64,000 bases of DNA from Nematopogon swammerdamellus (taxonomy: Eukaryota > Arthropoda > Insecta > Lepidoptera > Adelidae). The DNA lies in the NCBI GenBank assembly GCA_946902875.1, contig OX336340.1:20847566-20911565 (forward strand). Reading direction: 5' to 3'. Under the pieces are notes generated by a model. That model saw only the letters and a list, made by a program, of their open reading frames with translations. It had not been told where the DNA came from and did not search any database. A program made the translations under genes and the position numbers. Positions 54,779 through 63,954 of the stretch are shown in pieces (within the stretch, counting starts at the first letter, position 1; each line of letters opens with the position of its first letter).

Positions 54779-55330
54779 TGTACCTTACTAAATTTGTAAA
54801 AAATTCTACTATTGTTCAGGTTTTCCCTTCGTAAACCCGCAACATACGCAATTCGATTTCTTCACAAAATAACGTCGACCTTTTGCCAACAATTACCTTT
54901 AACATTCCAACTATTAGGTCGTACAATAATTTCGTTTAATTCTATAAAGTAAAATCACACGAATTATCCCAAAATGTCTCAATACTGGTGAAGAATTGAC
55001 TCTCCTTTGTTCTTTACAGGTGATCAAAGTAGAATTGGAAAAATACTCGCAATTAGTTCAGTGAGGTTGAAAATAGACTTCAGGCATCGCTGCCCCGCCG
55101 CCCGCCAACCGCCCCGCCCCACCGCGCGGCCGCCCGCCCCGCGCCGCCGCCGCCGCCTCCGTCGTTAGAGAAGCCCAGAGTCGGGGCCAAGTGCTCGATT
55201 CTATTTCCCAAATGAATCAAACAATAACGAGCGCCTCCGCCATAGAGCTACGCGCGGTAAATTGGCTTACAAGCTATTTGTAACGAAAACTATAACGTAT
55301 TTACTACATCAACAGTTGAAGGGCGGAATC
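54779..55330. other. Unassigned; strong GC block
   Basis: 55085-55160 is a CG-rich block (CCCCGCCGCCCGCCAACCGC; GCGCCGCCGCCGCCGCC). No feature could be attached to it. Confidence 0.45.
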
Positions 55331-55613
55331 ATGTCGTAAAAGGCGACTAAGGGATATGACTCCCTTCTTATATTACTAGGTGGTAGGGTTTAACCCGCCC
55401 GGGTTGGTACCACCGCACTGAATGAAACGTCGGTCGAAACGACTATGTGAATAGTTTGTGTTTTCCGTCCAGTTCAGTGTAGCCGGCACGACCAAACGGT
55501 TACACTGACGTGGCACCAAGACGTGGACGTGGGACGTCGCACGGTGTTATGGGCTGACATCACGGATATTTTAGGTGATGTAGCCAACCGTGTCAGTTTC
55601 CATAAAAAAAAAA
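55331..55613 (+). mobile_element. SINE-B, H1-headed subfamily, 5'-truncated
   Basis: Starts in H1 at ATGTCGTAAAAGGCGACTAA, same GGGATATGACTCCCTTC junction, small GACGTGGACGTGGGACGTCG expansion near 55520, ends GTGTCAGTTTCCAT-poly(A). Confidence 0.88.
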
Positions 55614-55648
55614 TATGCTTAGATAATATCTAAGCATATTTTTTTTTA
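55604..55648. repeat. Palindrome at a SINE poly(A) end
   Basis: AATATGCTTAGATA-A-TATCTAAGCATATT flanked by A-run on the left and T-run on the right; arms about 20 bp. Confidence 0.92.
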
Positions 55649-55692
55649 TCGTATGTTATATTTAACATAATGAAAAATTAGTATGTAAATTA

Positions 55693-55875
55693 TATTTAAA
55701 AAAAGCCCTGTAAGGTTTCTTACCCGGTTCTTCCTTATAGATTGCACTGCTGAACGGGACATGACAAAAAAAAATTATGGCGAACCATACTGAATATGCT
55801 TAATCAATGGAATATTGTTATTGTTGTGTGTTCTTTATGGCGAAATAAATATCTGAATCTGAATCTGAATCTATG
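55693..55875 (+). mobile_element. LINE tail with (GAATCT)n
   Basis: AAGCCCTGTAAGGTTTCTTA, GATTGCACTGCTGAACGGGA, GGCGAAATAAATATCTGAAT, then GAATCTGAATCT. Reverse counterpart of 47847-48008. Confidence 0.75.
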
Positions 55876-55935
55876 ATTAAACTGTTGTATGTGTGACCTC
55901 TTTGTATGTTTTATCGGAATTGTGCTCAGATTCAT

Positions 55936-56205
55936 ACATACATATCACACGCTGTATCCTGACAATTTCGTTAATCACAATATCTACCGACCACCACGTC
56001 TAGCAAAGTATTCGGACAATACAACTATCAAGTAGTAAGCAAGGCACGAAGACCCACCTGCTGCATGACTCGTTAGAAGGACCGTGCCAATGTGAGAGGT
56101 GGCTATCATGTCGCCCTTTAGCACGGCACCTTGTCCCTTAGCCGCCTTTTACGATATGCAAGAGGAGAGATGCAGTGGGGTTAATCTTTTTAAATACCGG
56201 CCCCG
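55936..56205 (-). mobile_element. SINE-C with internal deletion
   Basis: CATACATACATATCACACGC at the left; the GTTGTGCTG stem region is deleted (jump from TCGTTAATCACAA to CTACCGACC); AAATACCGGCCCC at the right. Confidence 0.8.
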
Positions 56206-56905
56206 GTCTGTCGGTCCGTCTGTATGTCCTACTTTTAAAGGGCTGTATATTTTGAACCGCAATAGGTAAAAAAGTAAAAGCAAAAGTTAAGAATTAAGGG
56301 GAATCCCGATACAAGAAATGTTTGTTTTTCAAGATTTTTTTGTTTTCTTATACTCTATCGTAAAAACGATAATATCGTAAAAACATACGAGCGCCAAAAC
56401 TTGGTGTGATTATTATTTTTTTTTTTTTTGGAAACTGACACGGTTGGCTACATCACCTACAACATCCGTGATGTCGGCCCATAACACCGGGTGAACTAGG
56501 TGCCATGTCAATGCTTCCCTTCATTTCATGTCGGCTACACTGAGCTGGACGGAAAACACGAACTATTTACATAGCCGTTTCGACCGATGTTCGTTCAGTG
56601 CGGTGGTACCAAACCGGCCGGGATAAACCCTACCACCTAGTAAGGTAAGAAGGGAAGGGACCTACAGTTTTACGTGGAATCCGAAACACGGTCAGCCTCC
56701 AACGGTCGAGCGGTCACCCATCCACATACTGACCGCACCCAGCGTTGCTTAACAATCAATAGCGGCAGTCGAATGTCTGCATCACTGAGCTATCGAGGCT
56801 GTTTATTATAGTGGAAACTCAAAAGTAAAACAACACAATAATAACAACCGGCCAATTGCTTGCTGGTACGGAACCCTCGGTGCACTTGGCCGGTTTTTTT
56901 TACAT
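56206..56905 (-). mobile_element. G repeat split by SINE-B
   Basis: 56206-56350 (GGTCCGTCTGTATGTCC, GGGCTGTATATTTTGAACCG, CCCGATACAAGAAATG) and 56850-56905 (TACGGAACCCTCGGTGCACTTGGCCGG read in parts). SINE-B occupies 56412-56805. Confidence 0.65.
56412..56805 (-). mobile_element. SINE-B with full tRNA-like head
   Basis: Best full-length tRNA-headed copy: T-run, GGAAACTGACACGGTTGG, GCCGTTTCGACCGATG, core CCTACCACCTAGTAAGG, GGGAAGGGACCTACAGTTTT, reverse B box GGAATCCGAAACACGG, reverse A box CACTGAGCTATCGAGGCTG. Confidence 0.88.
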
Positions 56906-57061
56906 GAAATCAAATTACATGACTTACTCGCACCTATTTGACGTTGCGCGGTACTCGCTGAAATTTTAATTCGATGGTAACGAAAAATAGGTAACGCGGA
57001 AATAGTAACGCAGGAAAAAGTGCTATACTTTGGACTGTATAATAGCTAGAACTATGTTTGA

Positions 57062-57240
57062 AATACCATACTCGTAGTACCTAAGTACCTAAAAATGTAA
57101 ATTTTCAACGTTTCTCAAAAAATCTTCATGCCATAAAAAACAAATTACTCCGATTTTTTTCTTACTTTTCCCTAGGTACTCATAAACTGGCCTACTCCCT
57201 GGTTCCCGCTTGACGTTGAGTTTTGAGACACCCTGTAGAT
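57062..57240 (-). mobile_element. Half copy of the 53.7-kb MITE
   Basis: AAAATGTAAATTTTCAACGT, CATAAAAAACAAATTACTCC, ACTGGCCTACTCCCTGGTTC, GAGTTTTGAGACACCCTGTA: matches the right half of 53691-54085; the left half is missing. Confidence 0.8.
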
Positions 57241-57695
57241 AGTAATGACAGAGTTCTGCGCTCTGTCCTGCGGTCTTCAGTTCTGTGGTTCGCTGGTCGT
57301 CTCTGCCCCTTCATTAAAGACAAATTCCCGAGCCGATTAATTGGATGGTCAGACCCAAACTGCAGGACAGCATATATGCCGGTCAATTCGATTGCCAAAT
57401 TAGGTAGACGACCGACGACGTCGGGCTCAGTCAGACTTTGGATGGATGCCCCTTCGACCATTGAGGCTGGCCGTGAATTTTACCTGAATAGGTGGAAGCG
57501 TCTTTGAATGACGGTATGCGTAGCTTTGAGTACAATTTATTCCATATTGTGGTTCCGTAGCGACAGAAAAATTCCGATTATTAGCTCAGAAATAGCGCGC
57601 ATTTTCTCGTAGTGAATATCGGACGAAATACAATATCAAGTAATAACTCACACAAATACAATTACATACAAACTATTCAGAAAAGGAAGATAATA
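57241..57695. other. No gene recognised
   Basis: Open frames occur on both strands at 57192-57507, but neither resembles a family I recognise. Probably old repeat DNA. Confidence 0.35.
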
Positions 57696-57699
57696 AGTA

Positions 57700-57757
57700 A
57701 ACATCTGTTGGCGTCCTTGGACTCAATACAAAGACGAGCTGTTCGTCTGGTGGAAGG
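57700..57757 (+). pseudogene. Short LINE RT scrap
   Basis: Encodes HLLASLDSIQRRAVRLVEG, the same RT segment as LDSIQRRPIRLVGD in the 62-kb LINE. It is cut off by the start of a G repeat. Confidence 0.7.
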
Positions 57758-57763
57758 TACTAT

Positions 57764-58142
57764 AAAAAACCGGCCAAGTGCGAGTCGAACTCACGCATCG
57801 AGGGTTCCGTATCGCTATGTCATGGTCAGCACCACTCACGCCATCTGTGGCGTGTTTATGAAATGCTTCATATTAAAATTCATGATTAGTTAAAATGCTT
57901 CATACTCTTTTCGGTAGATGGCGCGCATACACTTTTTAGTTTCTTCTATGGGAACCCCCATGAATTTTTTACTTTTTATTATTTTTATTATTTGTTGTTA
58001 AATTGGTAATAATAACACAAGTATTCTGTGAAAATTTCAACGGGCTACCTATTACGGTTCAAGAGATACAGCCCTCGGACAGACAGACGGCGTAGGCTTA
58101 GTAATAGTGCCCCGTACCGGATACGTAACCCCAAAAAGTATC
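57764..58142 (+). mobile_element. G repeat, long form
   Basis: AAAAAACCGGCCAAGTGCGA, GAACTCACGCATCGAGGGTT, CCATGTGGCG-type variant, TATGGGAACCCCCATG, AGTATTCTGTGAAAATTTC, short GACAGACAGACGG tract, GTACCGGATACGTAACCCC. Confidence 0.85.
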
Positions 58143-58317
58143 GCATCTATACATTTCTTGAAATTCGCTCACGCCCACTGACCTCCAAATGCAGTCTATG
58201 TCCCTTTCCCTTGCATACAAACGTGCGAAAGAGAGAAATCTATATGCATTATGTTCGGCGAAAGAATAATAGCTGCCAGACTAGGCCTCTGCCCGTGTTC
58301 CGGTTAGACAACTCTGA
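58143..58317. other. No feature recognised
   Basis: Spacer before the AAAT microsatellite. Confidence 0.45.
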
Positions 58318-58407
58318 GGCATCTCAAATAAATAAATAAATAAGTAAATATAAAAAAAATAAGTAAATAAATAAATAAATAAGTAAATAAATAAAGAAAT
58401 AAATAAG

Positions 58408-58450
<43 letters not shown>

Positions 58451-58514
58451 GTAAATAAATAAATAAATAAGTAAATAAAAAAATAAAAAAATAAGTAAAT
58501 AAATAAATAAATGA
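58318..58514 (+). repeat. (AAAT)n microsatellite with AAGT variants
   Basis: About 195 bp of AAATAAAT interrupted by regular AAGTAAAT units. It abuts the tail side of a truncated SINE-C. Confidence 0.97.
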
Positions 58515-58526
58515 CAATATATTATA

Positions 58527-58662
58527 CCTACATACCACTCGCTGTATCCCAATCCTAATCCAAAACCTACCAGTGCATAACAATCGGAGTAAGCAGAGTA
58601 ATCAGTGTTGTTCTGCAAGTACTCTTATAAAAACAGCACAACACCGACCACAACGTTTAAAC
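58527..58662 (-). mobile_element. SINE-C 3' end with a 29-bp insertion
   Basis: CCTACATACCACTCGCTGTA, then an extra segment from AATCCTAATCC to GTGCATA inside the normally continuous TCCCGACAATCGG block, then GTTGTTCTGCAAG/AACAGCACAACACC. Confidence 0.75.
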
Positions 58663-59355
58663 CATAATTGTTTGCTAAACAAGTATTATTTTTTTAATCG
58701 AAATACTTACTCGACTGTCGATGTTGCTGGTACTGAATTCGCCGTCTGGTCGAGCACGGTCAGGCTGTATCACGGCCCGTCGACGAGTGCTCTCGGTACC
58801 CGGAGTGTTCACGATTTGAAGTTGTCGAATTGCGGGAAAGCGCTCCCTCTTGAGGTCCTTTCCCCTTATTCCTAGTACGCAACCAAGTCTGACGAGAGTA
58901 TGCAGAGGGACTACGTCCATGTCCGTCACACTAGCTGGGAACATCCATATTACATAATTATGTTGTTGGCCTACTTTTATAAAAAAAACGGCCACTACAT
59001 TAAATTTAGGAAATGATTATTGGGACCAATAGTAACAAAAAAGTCAATTGACATTTTTCTGAATTCCCTTTAAATAAAAAGTTACAGTTTTCATACAAAC
59101 TAATTGATTAATAATTTAGTGTAAAAAGGATGTAATGTTCCACACAAACGTGGGTATGAAAGGCGCACGGTGACTAAGCGAGCAAGGACGAGTGCGCGGC
59201 CGGAGCGAGGAGATGCGCTGCGGCGCGGAGCGGCGGCGGCGCGGCGTGAGTTTTTAGACCCCGACCGTTTCCCCGCCAGCACCCTCACCCCGCGCGCGTC
59301 AAATTTACACTTGACGATAACATAAAGGGGTTAGAATATTTTACTATGGAAGGTG
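58663..59355. other. No gene recognised
   Basis: 58730-58900 has open frames on both strands but no recognised protein. 59160-59260 is GC-rich (GCGGCGCGGAGCGGCGGCGG). Confidence 0.4.
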
Positions 59356-59640
59356 AAAAAAAAAAACAAAACAAAGGCCAGCGATGAAACTTGGATAAGT
59401 CGATAGGGGGTACATAGACAAACATAAAATGTTATATAACATTAGTTCCTAAAGCGTCACGTTACTGAGATAATTGGAGGTAAAGATCATGTACTGGCCA
59501 TATTGCGATTTTTACCTCCAATTATCTCAGTAACGTGACACTTTAGGAAGTAATGTTATGTAACATTTTATGTTTGTCTATGTACGCGCTATCGATTTAT
59601 CCAGGTTTCATCGCTGGTCTTTGTTTTGATTTTTTTTTTC
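59356..59640. repeat. Long inverted repeat (about 129-bp arms, 26-bp loop)
   Basis: Left 59356-59484 (AAACAAAGGCCAGCGATGAA, AACATAAAATGTTATATAAC, ACTGAGATAATTGGAGGTAA) mirrors 59511-59640 with a few mismatches. The loop holds GTACTGGCCATATTGCG, and ATGTACTGGCCGTTACAAC recurs at about 59772, outside the repeat. Confidence 0.92.
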
Positions 59641-60249
59641 AAAATAGCGGCCGATGACCAAACCACAAACTTTCGAAGCCCTTTCAAAAAATTATATCTC
59701 CAGTACTAGACACTTTAGACAATTATTATTTTTTTCTCTCGGAAAAACATTATTATTGCGCTGGCGAAATTAATGTACTGGCCGTTACAACACTCTGTAT
59801 ACTATATAAAATGTAAAAAAAGGCGAGAGGTGTCGTGGAACACCCGGTTGGAACGAAATTCCTTTCGATACATATTATGTATTTACAGAATGAAATAAAT
59901 TAACAAGGTTTGATATAAATTAAATGAAAAATAAAAAAATTAATGACGTCTATTACTGCAGTAATATACCTATACATAGACATACCCTTGTAAAAAGTTG
60001 CACACAAATACACATACTACAGCAAGTGGCGTGACGGTCGAAGTCTTAAACTTTTTTCGCTTCATTCCAAAAAATAACAGGTTTTTCATTTTTAGGTTTC
60101 TATATTGCTAAGCCTACGCCGTCTGTCTGTCTGTCGCGTCTATCGATTCAAAAATCATTCCCGCCATATAACCCACTGTGGTTTTTTTCCCCACTAGACA
60201 ACCGGTTGTCAAACTTGGTTGCGAACTGGGAATGAACAGACCTTCCGAG
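59641..60249. other. Mostly unassigned; G-repeat scrap
   Basis: 60083-60140 (TTTTAGGTTTCTATATTGC, AAGCCTACGCCGTCTGTCTG) is a minus-sense G fragment. The rest is AT-rich. Confidence 0.5.
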
Positions 60250-60768
60250 CGGAGTCGGCGCCGCGTATTTGGAAAATATACCTTTACCCAACGCTCCATA
60301 GTGTTGAGCTCGGGTATACATTCAAGAAGTAGCAAAGCAAGTTTGTCACTTGAAAATATACCCGAGCGCAACAATTTTCTCGGGTATACTTTCAAGTAAC
60401 GAAACAAGACGCATCTTCTATATATTAACCCTAACCTAATGTGGGCGCAAGTCGTTTTTGTTTGTCAATTTAAATGTTCTTTCCTTTTTCCTTCCCCCGA
60501 GAGACCGAAGATCGCCGTGCCGTCGCGCTGACGTCGGGTATATTTTAAAGTGCCTGCGCGCGCTTTCCTGCATTTGAAAGCATATCCGACGCCAGCGCAG
60601 TCAGTGACGTCAGAAATGTTCGATAAAGGTACATTTTAAAGGGCTTAGTTTTCACTTTCTGTGTTTGAAAATATACCCGATGCTAGCGCGGCCAGTGACG
60701 TCACGAGCGTTGGGTAAAGGCATATTTTCCAAATAAGCGTCGGCGCCGCGTCAAGCCCGTTGTCGCTG
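60250..60768. mobile_element. TIR element with iterated GGGTATATTTTCAA motifs
   Basis: Left CGGCGCCGCGTATTTGGAAA, ATATACCTTTACCCAACGCT (60256-60298). Right GAGCGTTGGGTAAAGGCATA, TTTTCCAAATAAGCGTCGGCG (60704-60748). Inside are at least six copies of CGGGTATA(C/T)(T/A)TTCAA or its reverse TTGAAA(A/G)(T/C)ATA(C/T)CCGA near 60315, 60350, 60379, 60537, 60575 and 60665. Confidence 0.75.
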
Positions 60769-60981
60769 CCGGGATGACCGCGCACCGCTTTGAGTGGACA
60801 CGACAGGGCTGCGAAGAGGGCATCTTTAAGGAAGAAATACTTTGAATTGAGCGTAATATGAGATACAATTGGATTCCGTATGCACGATGTGTACATACCT
60901 GTAACTTTAAGTAATAAGCCGTAAATGTAACACGAAGTTAATAAACGAGGTTCCGTCTCTCTGTAAGTATGTGGTTTATAA
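60769..60981. other. No feature recognised
   Basis: Short spacer. Confidence 0.45.
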
Positions 60982-61340
60982 AAAAACCGGCCAAGTGTGG
61001 GTCGAATTCGCGCACCGAGTGTTCCGTATCGCCATGTCATGGTCAGCGCCACTCACGCCGTCTATATATTAGTTAAAATGCTTCATACTCTTTTCGGTAG
61101 ATAGCGCGCATACACTTTTTAGTTTCTTGTATGGGGACCCGTCATTTTTTTCTTTGCTTTTTCTTATTTTTATTATTTGTTGTTATTTTGGCCATAATAA
61201 CACATATTCTGTGAAAATTTCAACGGACTATCTATTACGGTTCACGTGATACAGCCCTCGGACAGACGGACGGACAGACAGGCGGCGTAGGCTTAGTAAT
61301 AGGATCCCGTACGACGGATACGGAACCCTAAAAACTAACT
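60982..61340 (+). mobile_element. G repeat, long form
   Basis: AAAAAACCGGCCAAGTGTGG, GAATTCGCGCACCGAGTGTT, CCATGTCATGGTCAGCGCC, AACACATATTCTGTGAAAAT, ACGGACGGACAGACAGG, GATCCCGTACGACGGATACG, AACCCTAAAAA. Confidence 0.85.
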
Positions 61341-61817
61341 GAGTGCAGTCGCAGTGTAAGATGATTATGTATACATTATGTATACAACATGCATACATAT
61401 GTGTACGTTAGTAACCTCACTCTGTAGGTATTTGGTTTGTTAAAACATTACGCAAACCGATATGATACCCTTGAGCTAACCACGAATTACGCACGCATAT
61501 GCCCCAGAGAAATGGAACCCGCACTCAGCATCGTAGAGGCTCAAAATATGTGCCCGAAGTGGAACTCGCCAATGAAGACAATTTAGTGAGTACTCACGAG
61601 TCCCACTACTCCTCGCTACCTGGAGTTAGACACTCACACAATAAAGAACTAAAAATTATAGAGAGCGCATGAACTCATCAAGTGTTAATTCACTGAAAAT
61701 GTAGAGCAAGAAGTAAGCTTGTTAGCTGGTCAGCTACCAGCTCTGTGATGCTATGGATCGGTGTTCGGTCGTGAGATTTCATAATGTTTTTAATTTTACT
61801 ATGTTATTAATTATACT
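61341..61817. other. No feature recognised
   Basis: Spacer. No coding or repeat signal supported. Confidence 0.45.
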
Positions 61818-62045
61818 CATTTTTAGGTTACGGATTAACAGTGGTTTACATAAGTCAACGTTTCGCCCGCTACGTCACGGGCTTCTTCAGGAACTGTCGT
61901 CACTTTGACGTCAGGTACAACGGACACCAGACGTCGCTCGGCTCCAGGAACTCCCGCAATTCCCGAAGAAGCCCGTGACGTAGCGGGTGAAACGTCGACT
62001 TATGTAAGTCTTCAATAACCACTGTTAACCCGTAAACTTAAAAAT
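61818..62045. mobile_element. Inverted element with two hammerhead-like motifs
   Basis: Ends CATTTTTAGGTTACGG / CCGTAAACTTAAAAATG, then TTAACAGTGGTT / AACCACTGTTAA, then ATAAGTCAACGTTTCGCCCG / CGGGTGAAACGTCGACTTAT. Both arms carry the GAAAC motif, facing outward. Confidence 0.8.
61852..61893 (-). ncRNA. Hammerhead-like motif (best paired)
   Basis: Minus strand: CTGAAGA (61884-61890), A, stem GCCCG/CGGGC around TGACGTAG, GAAAC (61860-61864), GTTGAC. The opposite arm (61963-61998, plus) has CCGAAGA, GCCCG/CGGGT and GAAACGTCGAC. Confidence 0.42.
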
Positions 62046-62103
62046 GAGTGAGATTTCATTATGTTGTAATTGTGTATTCCTCAAATTTCGACTACGTATA
62101 TTT

Positions 62104-63346
62104 AGTATAAAGCGTATTGTCTGGATATCTCCAAGGCCTTCGGCCGCGTTTGGCACCGAGGCCTCCTGTGCAAGCTTCCGTCCTTCGGCATTCCACCCAA
62201 ACTCTGTACCTGGATCGCCAGCTTTTTGGCGGGTCGTTCCATCTTCGTTACCATCGATGGCTCGAAATCGGACGACTTTCCAATCAACGCTGGTGTTCCG
62301 CAGGGCTCTGTGCTGTCGCCTACGCTTTTCTTAATATTTATAAACGATCTACTGGCCTTGGGCATGATACACAGCTATGCAGACGACAGCACGGAGCACG
62401 AGGGCTATGTTAAGGACTGGTAGAGTAGAGATTCGCGGCACAGGGAGGCTCAACGTTCAGTTGTTGATAAGGTAGATAACGTTCTCGGAAAAGTAGCTCT
62501 ATGGGGCCAGGAGAACCTTGTCGCCTTCAACGTTAGTAAGACTCAATGCTGCGCATTATCTGCTAAGGTCGATCACTTTCCGTTCCAAGCTAGTTTCCAA
62601 GGTAGCGTCGTACCTGTCTCGGAGCACCTGGACCTAGTGGGCACCACTATATCCAAAGACGTGGGTTTCCGGCAACTAATCGAGTCTAAGGCCACAACTG
62701 CATCCAGAAAATTCGGAATACTTTTCCGCAATCGGCGGTTCTTATCACCGGCACAACTATTCCTGTTGTACAAAACACAGATTAAGACTGGTGATGGAGT
62801 ACTGCAGTCATATCTGGGAGGGTGTCCGCGTTATCTGCTTGCGCCCTTAGACTCGATACAGCGCCGACCCATCCGTCTTGTTGGTGACCCGAAACTTACA
62901 GATGGTCTGGAGTCTCTGAGTCACAGACGATTTGTGGGTTCGCTTAGTCTGTTTTACAGATACTATCACGGACGCTGCTCTGTGGAACTAGCATCCCTTA
63001 TTCCCTGCCACCCGTCCTACCTCCGCATGACTCGTCGCAGAGAGACTCAGTACCCTTTTGTTGTTGACATTGGGCTTTTGAGAACCCATCGGTTCTCTAA
63101 ATCGTTTCTTTGTCGCACCGCTAGAGTGTGGAACTGTCTTCCGGCGAGTGTATTTCCTGAATCCTTTAACCTGGGTGTCTTCAAGCGTCGTATTAACGGG
63201 CTAGACAGCCTAGCAACAGTCCGCAAATCTGCTGGCATGGCACCTAACTGAGCGTGGTTTCGCGAGGAGAGGTCATTTTGGCTCTGTCGACTGCACCATT
63301 GGTCTCTCGGCACAGCCACCCATGCTGGTTTACATAAAAAAAAAAT
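62104..63346 (+). pseudogene. Jockey/CR1-like LINE: RT domain to 3' end, inactivated
   Basis: A single frame from about 62109 to TGA at 63249-63251 covers the RT palm to C-terminus. It begins CLDISKAFGRVWHRG (motif A; aspartate present), NAGVPQGSVLSPTLFLIFIN (motif B) and YADDSTEHEG (catalytic YADD), so the active-site motifs are kept. An in-frame TAG at 62421-62423 splits it. Around 62785-62830 (QIKTGDGVLQSYLGG) the reading is shifted relative to the family pattern QVRPVMEYC and then returns, indicating two compensating indels. The end, RTARVWNCLPASVFPESFNL, is followed by a ~95-bp 3' UTR and TTACAT-poly(A). No endonuclease is present: 5'-truncated next to the hammerhead-like element. Confidence 0.88.
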
Positions 63347-63954
63347 GTGAGCCGTCTTATGTACTTAAAGTGAAATAAACTATATGATGTGATGATGTAC
63401 AAATTGTATAATATGATAATAGCCTAAGATTTAAATCGATAGATAGCGTACAGCCTAACATGGCGCACTACAGACAATGTCACCAATGAAAGGACCGCAT
63501 GCGGCTACTTCGCATCAGACGCAGCGCCACACGCGTGTTGAGAGGTCGTTCCACGGAACGGAACGAAACGCGCCGATGCGCGAGTGCAGAGCGTTAGCTC
63601 TTTGTTAACATGAAACAGCTTTTGATCCGATTATTGATGACTACTTACTGTAGGTACATGAAGTCAAATACACACCGTTATGTCTAATCGGTGACGAACT
63701 CTTGAGCGCTTTTCTCTATCTATCGATTTAAATCTTTGGCAATAGCCAATTCCATTAAACTGAATTCTTTGCTACCTGTTACTTTGTTATTTGGAATGGT
63801 GGAGCTCTCTCGACGAATTTTGTTAAGCCAAGTAGAGTGCCATAGTTCCGCAAATATAGGCAACATTTGCATAGGAATTCTTGTCAGTTATTTTTTTTTT
63901 GTTTTTTTTTATTTTCAATTAATCTAGACTGAAAATCATGTTATAATTAATTAT
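63347..63954. other. No gene recognised
   Basis: Spacer with no supported feature. Confidence 0.45.

Noticed and set aside
54090..55160. CpG-island promoters at GC-rich blocks
   Set aside because: No transcription start, exon or open frame can be tied to them from sequence alone.
57192..57507. Candidate novel gene on either strand
   Set aside because: Both strands are open over the same interval with no recognisable domain, and a MITE end overlaps it.
58281..58618. 100-residue hydrophobic 'membrane protein' frames
   Set aside because: Translation of (AAAT)n in reverse gives runs of LFIY; not a protein.
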